The notes below the pieces were generated by a model. It was not told the origin of the DNA and made no database searches. It worked only from the letters and a program-made list of their open reading frames with translations. This document shows, in pieces, positions 37,454 to 45,201 of a stretch of 64,000 nt of DNA (positions are counted from its first letter, which is position 1; every line of letters begins with the position of its first letter). This stretch comes from Tianweitania sediminis (GTDB taxonomy: Bacteria > Pseudomonadota > Alphaproteobacteria > Rhizobiales > Rhizobiaceae), in the NCBI RefSeq assembly GCF_017813335.1, contig NZ_JAGIYY010000002.1:62001-126000 (forward strand), read 5' to 3'. The translations under genes were made by a program, and so were the position numbers.

Positions 37454-37570
37454 ATGAACCTGACCCGTGTTCTTGCCCTGCTCCTGGTTCTGGCAGCACC
37501 TCTTACCTTAGCTGCTTGCGGTGAAGACGATGATCGCGAGATCGAGAACGGTGAAGTCGAAGACGACTGA
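37454..37570 (+). CDS. Very small acidic lipoprotein
   Basis: 38 aa. Signal MNLTRVLALLLVLAAPLTLA leads directly to a lipobox (LAAC) and an acidic tail of only ~18 residues (GEDDDREIENGEVEDD). AAGGAG lies 9 bases before the ATG at 37454. A longer frame from 37262 would run through the mini zinc-finger gene and hide the signal. The mature part resembles small entericidin-like or membrane-anchored acidic lipopeptides, but no family is recognised. Confidence 0.65.
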   Translation: MNLTRVLALLLVLAAPLTLAACGEDDDREIENGEVEDD

Positions 37571-37595
37571 TGCGCCTTCAATGGGAGGGCCTGAA

Positions 37596-37772
37596 TTGCG
37601 ACCCAAGACACTGAAGATCGGATCCGCGGTTGTCGGCGCCATCGGACTGGTGCTTCTTTTGATGATGGTCACTGTCGAAGGCGAGCCGGGCGCTATCCCG
37701 CTCGCGCTGCTTCTGCTTGCCACCGCCGGCTACATTGCCGCCTGGTTGCGAGGGCGGTCATCTAAGGGTTAG
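37596..37772 (+). CDS. Small two-helix membrane protein
   Basis: 58 aa, proposed to start at TTG 37596 with GGGAGGG 6-7 bases upstream; ATG 37581 is an alternative but overlaps that site. MRPKTLKIGSAVVGAIGLVL and LALLLLATAGYIAAWLRGRS are two membrane helices joined by a short polar turn (VEGEPGAIP), with positive ends inside. It begins 25 bases after the lipoprotein, so the two are probably cotranscribed. Function unknown. Confidence 0.55.
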   Translation: MRPKTLKIGSAVVGAIGLVLLLMMVTVEGEPGAIPLALLLLATAGYIAAWLRGRSSKG

Positions 37773-37921
37773 CCGACCTGCGGTGCGCCCGGGCCTTTGC
37801 GCGTGGGCAGCCATCCTGTCTTCTAACTGGCCATGCATCAAGGCTCAGTTCCTTGCGGGTTGGCTCATTTACTCGCCGTACAGTAATTCTAACAGACTTG
37901 ATGCGAGGTATATTCTATGAT

Positions 37922-37950
37922 CCTCTCGTTTTGCGAAAGCAAACGAGAGG
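37922..37950 (+). promoter_or_regulatory. Stable hairpin overlapping the ribosome site of the DUF6719-like gene
   Basis: CCTCTCGTTTTGC-GAAA-GCAAACGAGAGG folds into a 12-bp stem with one bulged T and a GNRA tetraloop. The 3' arm (GAGAGG) is continuous with GGGG and is the start of the Shine-Dalgarno segment that lies 9 bases before ATG 37962. The fold would therefore partly hide the ribosome site. It has no T-run, so it is not a normal terminator. Confidence 0.6.
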
Positions 37951-37961
37951 GGAATATTCAT

Positions 37962-38174
37962 ATGAGTAGAATAGTTCTCGCCGTGTCGGCAGCGATTTCG
38001 CTTGCCGGCTGCAATTCGACTATGATGACAAAAGAACCTGCCGCTGGCACCTTAGCGACTGGCGTAAAGGTATTGGTGGACGACGGCAGCTGCCCCCAGG
38101 GCCAGGTAAAGCAGGTCACAGGGAGCACGCCCGGAGTACCGCGAAAGAAAGAGTGTGTCGCTCGTCCTTCCTAA
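37962..38174 (+). CDS. DUF6719-like small lipoprotein
   Basis: 70 aa. MSRIVLAVSAAISLAGC is a lipoprotein signal with the Cys at residue 17. The mature part GVKVLVDDGSCPQGQVKQVT ... VPRKKECVARPS matches my memory of the DUF6719 family (LVDDGSCPxGQIKxVTG ... C.PR), common in Hyphomicrobiales. Two cysteines could form a disulfide in the periplasm. The start at 37962 is chosen over 37917 because it exposes the signal and has its own GAGGGG site, which is in the hairpin listed above. Confidence 0.7.
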   Translation: MSRIVLAVSAAISLAGCNSTMMTKEPAAGTLATGVKVLVDDGSCPQGQVKQVTGSTPGVPRKKECVARPS

Positions 38175-38616
38175 TTCTGAGAGCGGGCTTCAACTGGATC
38201 TTTGAGAGCCAGGTATTTCGGTGCCGGGCTCTTTTGCTATGCTGTATCCGCTCCCACTCTCCGTGATGAGGATCGCGCTGGCGGGAGGCCGGCCGGCCGC
38301 CGGAGCAGCCTGTATGATCGAGTGATTTGAACTGACGCCATGGGCGTGAGCTCTAGAACACAAAAACCCGCCTCAGTGGGCGGGTCTCAGTTGCAACTTC
38401 TGCCGTTAAGCTTGTGCTGCCCTATTCGGTTGCCGGCCTCAAGTGAGGCAACTACCTTGATCGGCCTTCGTGATAGGCTTCAACTTCCTTTTCCATTTGT
38501 TCTCTGAATACGTTTTAGTCGAAGACCTGAAACTGGCTGACGAGAAGGTCCGCTGCGATCTTCCTGCTATCCACGCTGCCGGAGAGTTCTCGTGAACGAG
38601 ATTTCCTCACCGTGAG
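38175..38616. other. Gene-poor stretch
   Basis: About 440 bases with no supported gene. It contains the minus-strand terminator at 38366-38385. GC content drops around 38440-38530. Nothing else recognised. Confidence 0.5.
38362..38386 (-). terminator. Intrinsic terminator on the minus strand
   Basis: ACCCGCC-loop-GGCGGGT stem with TTTTTG after it when read on the minus strand. It lies about 230 bases past the stop of the fragment at 38617. Confidence 0.6.
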
Positions 38617-38892
38617 CTACTCGATCATAGCAAAGCGCATGCGCGTGAACTCGCTCACCCAGAATTTGCGACCTTGATTGTTGCGAAGCGACAAGTTCAG
38701 AATTGCACGATCAGCATAGAGACCTGATTGGAACAGCCTTGCTGCGAACTCGCAGATCTCCGCTACGGTGTAGATGGCCGAGGTGACGCTGAGAACCGGT
38801 CCTTCCGGCTGCCGATCATGGTTGTCGAGATCCTCCCAAAGCGCTGTGTGACTGAGGAATTGAGTACTGGCGTACATCCGCCAAAACTCCAA
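38617..38892 (-). pseudogene. Fragment resembling the C-terminal part of an AlbA/Schlafen-type ATP-binding protein
   Basis: About 91 residues from a TTG; a stop codon lies six codons upstream (reading LAVSHLEFWRMY after it). The sequence (FWRMYASTQFLSHTALWED, SAIYTVAEICEFAARLFQSG, ILNLSLRNNQGRKFWV) recalls the region after the AlbA_2 domain in large ATP-binding/regulator proteins, where W-x-F/L-Y-xSGQF and a VTEI-F-EF helix occur. No AlbA domain precedes it. It is most likely a decayed remnant; a stand-alone small protein is the alternative. Confidence 0.4.
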
Positions 38893-39034
38893 ATGGGAGA
38901 CGGCCAGTCACAAGGGATTGAAGAAACTGTTGCCGCCGGCTGCTCGTGGTACAAGTGAAAGCCAGGGGTGCAGGCAACCAGCCGACGAGCCGCAGCCCAG
39001 CAACGTCTTGTGTTCAGGCATTGAAGGAACAAGG

Positions 39035-39808
39035 TTGGTCAACGGTCTGCACCGCCGAAGCGATCGCGCCCAAACTGCCGCTGCGGTGTCTTCAGGCTCC
39101 GACTGGAAGCGCTTTCTTCCGCTTGTTGTTGTGGTCGCCGGTTTGGCGACCGCGTATGCGCTGGGCTGGCAGCGCTATCTCGATTTCGACGTGCTTGTGG
39201 ACAGCCGTGAAGCGCTCGGAACGTGGGTTGCCGCTCATCCGCTTCTGGCGCCAATCCTGTTCTTTTTCACATACGCCGCCGCGGTCGCCCTGTCTTTCCC
39301 CGCAGCGTCGATCCTGTCCATCTTCGGCGGCTTTCTGTTTGGTTGGCTGCTGGGGGGCGTTCTTGTTGCCGCCGCGGCGACGCTCGGCGCCACACTGGTT
39401 TTTCTTGCAGCAAAGTCGGCCTTGGGTGGCTCCTTGCGACGGCAGGTAAAAGGACGAGCCGAGAACCTTGCCCAAGGCTTCGAACAGAACGCCTTCGGCT
39501 ATCTCCTGGCCCTTCGGCTTGCCCCCGTTTTCCCGTTTTTCATCATCAACATCGCGCCCGCCCTGTTCGACGTCGGGCTGCGGGTGTTTGTGACCGCCAC
39601 CGCGATCGGCATTCTGCCTGGCGTCTTTGCTTATACCTACCTTGGTGCGGGTCTCGAAGACGCGATTGCTCAGGCTCAGCGCGCTGGAACCAGCCTGGAA
39701 CCGAAGGATTTAGTGACGCCGGAACTGACGCTGGCCTTCGGGCTTCTTGCCGTCGTGGCGCTGGTGCCGGTGCTGTTCAAGAAGTGGAAGGCGCGCCGAT
39801 CGCAATGA
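39035..39808 (+). CDS. TVP38/TMEM64-family inner-membrane protein
   Basis: About 257 aa. I propose TTG 39035 with GAAGGAA upstream; the frame is open to ATG 38918, which would add a 39-residue polar lead. The SNARE-associated/DedA-like core is clear: FFFTYAAAVALSFPAASILS, IFGGFLFGWLLGGVLVAAAA, then LLALRLAPVFPFFIINIAPA and GILPGVFAYTYLGAGL. Probably a lipid scramblase-like or transport protein. The flavoprotein gene follows after 31 bases, a pairing seen repeatedly in bacteria. Confidence 0.85.
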   Translation: MVNGLHRRSDRAQTAAAVSSGSDWKRFLPLVVVVAGLATAYALGWQRYLDFDVLVDSREALGTWVAAHPLLAPILFFFTYAAAVALSFPAASILSIFGGFLFGWLLGGVLVAAAATLGATLVFLAAKSALGGSLRRQVKGRAENLAQGFEQNAFGYLLALRLAPVFPFFIINIAPALFDVGLRVFVTATAIGILPGVFAYTYLGAGLEDAIAQAQRAGTSLEPKDLVTPELTLAFGLLAVVALVPVLFKKWKARRSQ

Positions 39809-39839
39809 AGCGGTCTGCGATAAGGGGGGAGGGGATCTC

Positions 39840-41288
39840 ATGACGAAGCTTCTGCAGCCGGATCTTTGCGTAATCGGGGCAGGATCCGGAGGGTTGTCCG
39901 TTGTGGCGGCTGCACGGGCTTTCGGAGTTTCCGTGGTTCTGATCGAGAAAGGCAAGATGGGCGGCGACTGCCTGAACTACGGCTGCGTCCCGTCCAAGTC
40001 CTTGCTGGCTGCAGCGCGTCGCGCCCACGAGATGCGCAATGCCACGCCGTTTGGCCTCCAGTCGGTGGATCCGGTCATCGATTTTGCTGCGGTGCGCCGG
40101 CATGTCCGCGGCGTGATCGACAGCATCGCGCCGATCGACTCGGAGGAGCGCTTCCGCGATTTGGGTGCGCAGGTGATACGGGCGCACGCCCGCTTCTTCG
40201 GCAAGGACACGCTTGAAGCCGGAGGGTTCACGATCAAGGCGCGTCGCATTGTTGTTGCCACCGGATCATCGCCCGTCATACCCCCGATCCCCGGCATCGA
40301 CACGGTTGAGGTGCTTACCAACGAGACCATTTTCGACGTGGCAGAACTGCCCCGCCACCTGGCGATCCTTGGAGGCGGGCCTGTCGGTGTCGAACTGGCA
40401 CAGGCTTTCCGCCGGCTGGGCGCGCAAGTCACGGTTCTGGACCGCGGCCGCATCCTGAAAAAGGAGGACGCGGATCTTGCCGATGTCACCCTGGCTTCGT
40501 TTCGTCGCGACGGCGTGGATCTGCGGCCGAACACCACGCTGAGCCGCGTCGAAAAACATCCCGGAGGTCTCCGTCTGCACCTGGCATCAGCCGGAAAGCC
40601 GTCGACCCTTGAGGCCTCCCAGTCGACCCTTGAGGCCTCCCATCTGCTTGTCGCGGCAGGACGCCGCCCGAACGTGACAGATCTCGGTCTGGAAGCGGCA
40701 GGTGTTGAGTTCAACGAGCAGGGCATAAAGGTCGACAACAGCTTGCGCAGTGTCAGCAACAGCCTGATCTACGCCGTCGGGGACGTTGCCGGCGGGGCTC
40801 AATTTACCCATGCCGCCAACTACCATGCAGGCCTCGTTTTGCGTCCGATCCTGTTCCGTGCACCGGCCAAGGTTCGGCCAGAAATCATCCCGCGCGTGAC
40901 CTACACCGATCCGGAAATCGCCGCGGTGGGCGCAACGGAAGAGGAAGCCCGCATGCTGCCGGGCAAGCATCGCGTGTTGCGTTGGCAGATCGCCGACAAC
41001 GACCGTGCCCGTGCCGAACATGAAACGGAAGGCTTCATCAAAGTGATCGCCGGAACGGGCGGCAAGATCCTGGGCGTGGCGATCGTGGGGCGCAATGCCG
41101 GCGAACTCATCCACATCTGGGCGCTTGCCATAGCCCAGAACCTCAGCCTGAAGGACATGACCTCCTACGTCGCGCCCTATCCAACGGTTGGGGAAATTGG
41201 CAAACGCGTTTCTGTCTCCTATTTTGAGGCAATGACTCGCAAGCCGATCGTGCGAGGGCTGCTCGGCGGGCTAAGACTGTTCGGCTGA
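39840..41288 (+). CDS. MerA/Lpd-like FAD-dependent pyridine nucleotide-disulfide oxidoreductase
   Basis: 482 aa from ATG 39840, with GGGGGAGG upstream. FAD site VIGAGSGGLSVVAAARAFG, redox disulfide GGDCLNYGCVPSK, NAD(P) site ILGGGPVGVELAQAFRRLG, second FAD contact YAVGDVAGGAQFTH, and the C-terminal dimerisation domain with PYPTVGE. The C-terminal Cys pair and the N-terminal heavy-metal domain of true mercuric reductase are absent, and the usual HxxxxE of lipoamide dehydrogenase is altered (APYPTVGE). The substrate is therefore unknown. It sits behind a TVP38 gene, perhaps for membrane redox or metal detoxification. Confidence 0.88.
   Translation: MTKLLQPDLCVIGAGSGGLSVVAAARAFGVSVVLIEKGKMGGDCLNYGCVPSKSLLAAARRAHEMRNATPFGLQSVDPVIDFAAVRRHVRGVIDSIAPIDSEERFRDLGAQVIRAHARFFGKDTLEAGGFTIKARRIVVATGSSPVIPPIPGIDTVEVLTNETIFDVAELPRHLAILGGGPVGVELAQAFRRLGAQVTVLDRGRILKKEDADLADVTLASFRRDGVDLRPNTTLSRVEKHPGGLRLHLASAGKPSTLEASQSTLEASHLLVAAGRRPNVTDLGLEAAGVEFNEQGIKVDNSLRSVSNSLIYAVGDVAGGAQFTHAANYHAGLVLRPILFRAPAKVRPEIIPRVTYTDPEIAAVGATEEEARMLPGKHRVLRWQIADNDRARAEHETEGFIKVIAGTGGKILGVAIVGRNAGELIHIWALAIAQNLSLKDMTSYVAPYPTVGEIGKRVSVSYFEAMTRKPIVRGLLGGLRLFG
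40601..40642. repeat. Perfect tandem duplication of 21 bp inside the flavoprotein gene
   Basis: GTCGACCCTTGAGGCCTCCC plus A occurs twice in direct succession (40601-40621 and 40622-40642). It duplicates seven residues (STLEAS-type) in a surface loop of the central domain and keeps the frame. Confidence 0.92.
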
Positions 41289-41328
41289 AGCTTGCCTCAC
41301 CGCCAAAGCGGCTGTTAAGGGATGCACA

Positions 41329-42822
41329 ATGGCGCGGGACGCCGCCAATCCAGCGGTGACAGACGAAGCCGAGCTTGCTTCGGACCGCATTCCTGTGTTC
41401 CGTCGCTTGTCCACCAAGCTTCTGATGCTGACGATCCTGTTCGTCATGATCGCGGAAGTGCTGATTTTCCCGCCATCCGTTGCTGATTTCCGCAACCGCT
41501 GGTTTGAAGAACGGCTCAGCACGGCTGCAGCCATCAGCCTGGTCATCTTGCGCACGGATCGTGGGCCCATCGAGGATGCGGCACAGGAAGATGTCTTGAG
41601 GGCCATCGGTGCCATCGCCATCGCCGTTCGAGACGCCGGTGAATCGCGGCTCCTGCTCGTCTCGCAGATGCCCCCAGAAGTCGACGAGCACATCGACCTG
41701 GACACGATTGGACCCTTTGAGTCGATACGAGGCGCCTTCGATACGCTTCTTTTTGGAGGCGATCGGGTGGTGCGGGCTTACGGCCATGTAGGCGAGAGCA
41801 ACAAAGAGTTCGAGCTCATCATCCGTGATGCGGATCTGCGCAAGGCCATGCTGGTTTATGCGCGCAACATCGCGCTCCTGTCGCTTCTGATCTCGGTGAT
41901 CACCGCGGGTCTCGTGTTTTTCACGATCCTGCAGATGATGGTGCGGCCAATTCGCCGGCTGCGCGCTTCCATGCAGCGCTTTGCTGATCAGCCGGACGAC
42001 CCTGGCAAGATCATCCAGCCCCAGCCCCGAAAAGACGAACTTGGCTTTGCCCAGCGTGGCCTGGCGTCCATGCAAAGCCAGCTCCAGAAGCAGCTTGGCG
42101 AACAGAAGCACCTGGCGGATCTCGGGCTGGCCGTGTCCAAGATCAACCATGACATGCGCAACATTCTGGCTTCCGCGCAGCTGATGTCCGACCGCCTGCG
42201 CAACGTGAAGGACCCGGCCGTGCAGGCCTTTGCGCCCAAGCTGGTGCGTACGCTCGATCGTGCGGTCGCCTATTCGGAAGGCGTGTTGTCCTATGGCCGC
42301 GCACAGGAAGCGCCGCCGACGCGCCGGCGCCTGCGCCTGCACCAGGTGGTGGAAGAAGTCGGCGAACTGCTCGGTATCGAGCCCGAAGGCGACCTCGAAT
42401 TCATCAACGCCATTCCCGCCGACTTCGAGATCGATGCCGATCCAGACCACCTGTTCCGGATCCTGAGCAATCTGTGCCGCAACGCCGTGCAGGCCATGGC
42501 GACTGAGCCCTCCGCAGCCGTGGTGTCGCGCGTCACAGTTGCTGCCGAGCGGATCGGCACGGTGTCGCGGATCACCGTGACCGATACCGGTCCGGGGCTG
42601 CCGGAAAAAGCGCGCCGCAATCTCTTCGCCGCGTTCCGCGGTTCGGCCCGCAGTGGCGGCACCGGCCTGGGTCTTGCCATCGCGCATGAGCTTGCCCGGG
42701 CGCACGGGGGAACGCTCGATCTGGTGCAAAGCGTTGGTGGCCATACCCAGTTTGCGCTGGGCATTCCCGACCAGCCGGTGCGGCTCGAAGAAGCGCGCGC
42801 CGTGCTTCGCCGCAACGGTTGA
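41329..42822 (+). CDS. Membrane sensor histidine kinase
   Basis: 497 aa. Two membrane helices (about residues 30-50 and 180-205) flank a ~125-residue periplasmic sensor. A HAMP-like linker (MVRPIRRLRASMQRFADQPD) leads to the phospho-acceptor His274 in SKINHDMRNILASAQL and an ATPase domain with NLCRNAVQAM, DTGPGLPEKARRNLF and GGTGLGLAIAHELARAHGG. The H-box HDMRN is the NtrB/DctB-like type. No response regulator lies next to it, so the kinase is an orphan in this window. It follows the flavoprotein by 40 bases and may be cotranscribed. Confidence 0.92.
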   Translation: MARDAANPAVTDEAELASDRIPVFRRLSTKLLMLTILFVMIAEVLIFPPSVADFRNRWFEERLSTAAAISLVILRTDRGPIEDAAQEDVLRAIGAIAIAVRDAGESRLLLVSQMPPEVDEHIDLDTIGPFESIRGAFDTLLFGGDRVVRAYGHVGESNKEFELIIRDADLRKAMLVYARNIALLSLLISVITAGLVFFTILQMMVRPIRRLRASMQRFADQPDDPGKIIQPQPRKDELGFAQRGLASMQSQLQKQLGEQKHLADLGLAVSKINHDMRNILASAQLMSDRLRNVKDPAVQAFAPKLVRTLDRAVAYSEGVLSYGRAQEAPPTRRRLRLHQVVEEVGELLGIEPEGDLEFINAIPADFEIDADPDHLFRILSNLCRNAVQAMATEPSAAVVSRVTVAAERIGTVSRITVTDTGPGLPEKARRNLFAAFRGSARSGGTGLGLAIAHELARAHGGTLDLVQSVGGHTQFALGIPDQPVRLEEARAVLRRNG

Positions 42823-42823
42823 C

Positions 42824-45169
42824 TCAGCCGTAGGGAACCGGCGGCAGGTTGCGCCGCAAGTCCCGGCGTCGGGGCGGCACGGCCAAGCCAGTGAAGGTGT
42901 AGACATCGAGGTTGAGGTTGGGGTTGTAATAGGGATCTTCCACCAGCGCCGAGCGCCATTTGGCGCGCAGTTCTGCCAGTTCCTTGTCCGCACGGCTGCG
43001 ATCGGACAAACGACCGACCTCTTTCGAACGTGAGGCTGACTCCTTGTGGAGCAGCTCCGCTTCAGGCGACCAGATCAACACCCGGCCTGCCGCGCGAAGC
43101 TTCAACGACAGATCAACATCATTGAAGGCGACGGGAAACATCAACTCATCCAACCCACCCACGGCCAGATAATCGCTCCGGCGCATCAGCATGCAGGCAG
43201 CGGTCAGCGCGCCGCATTCCCGCGCAACACGGATGCCGTCGAGGTAGCCGGGCTCATCGGCAAGATAGCGGTCGTATGCGTGGGAGGCCGCGAAGCCGGT
43301 GCCGAGCACCACGCCGCCATGCTGCAGCATGCGATTAGGCCAGGTGAGTTTGGCACCGACGGCTCCGACATCCGGTCGTGCGAAGTGGCTTTGCATCGCA
43401 GACAACCAGCCGGGTGCGATGATCTCGACATCATTGTTCAGCAGGCAGATGAAGTCGGCAGTGGAATGACCAACCGCCCGATTGTTGAGCCGGGAGTAGT
43501 TGAAGGGGCCATCATCGCGCAGGATCTTGATGGCTCCGCGCTGTTCGAGTTCGGTCAGATAAGCGCGTGTTTCGCGTTCCACCGATCCGTTGTCGATCAC
43601 GGTCACCTGATAATGCGGATGCTCGGTTCGTTCGAAGAGGGTGGTGAGGCAGGGCTTCAGCAAATCAAGCCGGTCCCGCGTCGGGATGATGATTTCGACC
43701 TGTCCCTCAGGTTGCGGTCTGCGCAGCCGTACTACCGGGTAGGTCTGACCTGCCGTCGCGTCCACGTCATGCATGATGCCGATGCGCGCGCAATGGTGCT
43801 GCACCGCATCCTTCAAGAGCAACGCGGCCAGTTGCGGCGGTCGTTGCGGCACGTTTGCCAACACGCGCGGCAAATGCGCAACCTTGTCACGCAGGGACGG
43901 CGCGGCCTGTTCCAACGCAGCGAACAGGACGTCATAGGCGTTGCAAGAAACATCGTTGAAGCGGACTTGCTCCATCAGGCCGGGTGACAGCGCAAAAAGG
44001 CCTTCACCATAGCCTTGGCTCAGCATGCGCTCGTAGTCGAAGGCCGGCGCCAGCACTGGCACGGTCAGGCCCTCGCCGTTGAACAGCGTGTGGTCGGCGA
44101 AAACAACACCGGGCGGATGATCGCCGCTGCTGAAGGCCTCGCCTAACAGGCGACAGGCCTTGGGATTGAAGCTGGTCCCGCCGCGCACAACCAGAACTGC
44201 CTTGAGTGGCACCCCGCGCAGCAGCGCCTTCTGCAACTGGGACCATGCTTCTGCGGTGAACCGTCCGTGATCGTCCGTATCAAGGATCCCGACCCGCACC
44301 GAGACGCCGCCGACCTGTTCTCGGAGAGAAGCCACGGTGACTTCTTGCGCGCTCCGGCCGATGATCACGATGCCGACGGTCATCGGATCGTCGGTCGGCC
44401 CAAAATCTTCGGGTTCCTCCACCTTCTGGAACCAGGTCGAGTAGCCGTCAAACGGAAGCGAGGCCGGAACCAGGAGATCCAGATGGTCCAGCAGTCGGTC
44501 CCGGAGCGCGTCGCGCTCTTTCAATCCCGCAAGCGCTCGATCCGCAAGCCCGCGGAAGCCGGCCAGATCCGCGACGATCCACAAGGGGCTGCCATCAAGC
44601 TCTGCTCCATTGGGGTCGAGCACACGGACCGTGTGAAGCGCACCGTCCGCGAGACCCGCCGGCAGGAAAAGATCGAAGGCGCTGTCCCGCTCGCTTTCGC
44701 TGCTCGGGCTATGACTTACAACAGCATCGATGCGGCTCGAACCTTCGAAGACCTGAAGGCCTCCGCTGATCTCGCGCACCTGAAAGCCATGGAGGATACC
44801 GCTCAAGCGGAGCCCTCCACGCCAAACAACGTGACCGCCGAGGCTGACGGGTTCGACCACCGGACCGAGGGAAGGCGAGACCGACGCGAGCACCAGGGAG
44901 GTGTTGGCAATCCGCAGCGTATAGCGACGCCGAAACGGCTTTCGTCCTGAGTCAGGCTCGTCCAGAGTCACGGCAAAGCCGTAGCAGCCATCACCATGCC
45001 CGGCGTCCCGCAGGTGCGGAAGGAAAGCTTCTGCTCGAGCAACCATCAGCGCTTGGTCGTCGCAATCCACTTCAACAACGAACCGACGGTCGGGCTGTTT
45101 TGGATCAATTACCCAGCCGACAAGTAACTGGCCCTGGATGCGAAGCTCGGCAATGATGGCTGAAGACAC
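42824..45169 (-). CDS. Large glycosyltransferase (GT2) with N-terminal beta-sandwich-like region
   Basis: 781 aa. The catalytic GT-A domain is in the last third (about residues 490-760): VEIIIPTRDRLDLLKPCLTT, VIDNGS, the DxD-like LLNNDVEIIAPGWL, and the ending MFPVAFNDVDLSLKLRAAGR. This is the rhamnosyl/galactofuranosyl-transferase style used for O-antigen and S-layer-type glycans. The first ~120 residues (LLVGWVIDPKQPDRRFVVEV ... GDGCYGFAVTL) look like a recurrent beta-sandwich domain seen in such enzymes. No signal peptide, so cytoplasmic face. It follows the 862-aa transferase by 32 bases. Confidence 0.85.
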   Translation of the reverse strand: MSSAIIAELRIQGQLLVGWVIDPKQPDRRFVVEVDCDDQALMVARAEAFLPHLRDAGHGDGCYGFAVTLDEPDSGRKPFRRRYTLRIANTSLVLASVSPSLGPVVEPVSLGGHVVWRGGLRLSGILHGFQVREISGGLQVFEGSSRIDAVVSHSPSSESERDSAFDLFLPAGLADGALHTVRVLDPNGAELDGSPLWIVADLAGFRGLADRALAGLKERDALRDRLLDHLDLLVPASLPFDGYSTWFQKVEEPEDFGPTDDPMTVGIVIIGRSAQEVTVASLREQVGGVSVRVGILDTDDHGRFTAEAWSQLQKALLRGVPLKAVLVVRGGTSFNPKACRLLGEAFSSGDHPPGVVFADHTLFNGEGLTVPVLAPAFDYERMLSQGYGEGLFALSPGLMEQVRFNDVSCNAYDVLFAALEQAAPSLRDKVAHLPRVLANVPQRPPQLAALLLKDAVQHHCARIGIMHDVDATAGQTYPVVRLRRPQPEGQVEIIIPTRDRLDLLKPCLTTLFERTEHPHYQVTVIDNGSVERETRAYLTELEQRGAIKILRDDGPFNYSRLNNRAVGHSTADFICLLNNDVEIIAPGWLSAMQSHFARPDVGAVGAKLTWPNRMLQHGGVVLGTGFAASHAYDRYLADEPGYLDGIRVARECGALTAACMLMRRSDYLAVGGLDELMFPVAFNDVDLSLKLRAAGRVLIWSPEAELLHKESASRSKEVGRLSDRSRADKELAELRAKWRSALVEDPYYNPNLNLDVYTFTGLAVPPRRRDLRRNLPPVPYG

Positions 45170-45201
45170 GTAAACTGCCGCGAAGAAGGAAGGTCTGGAC
45201 G

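Noticed and set aside
39840-41288. Naming the flavoprotein mercuric reductase (MerA)
   Set aside because: No heavy-metal domain, no C-terminal Cys pair, and no mer genes nearby.
41143-42993. 616-aa minus-strand open frame opposite the sensor kinase
   Set aside because: The kinase has complete H, N and G boxes; this frame has none and extends into neighbouring genes.
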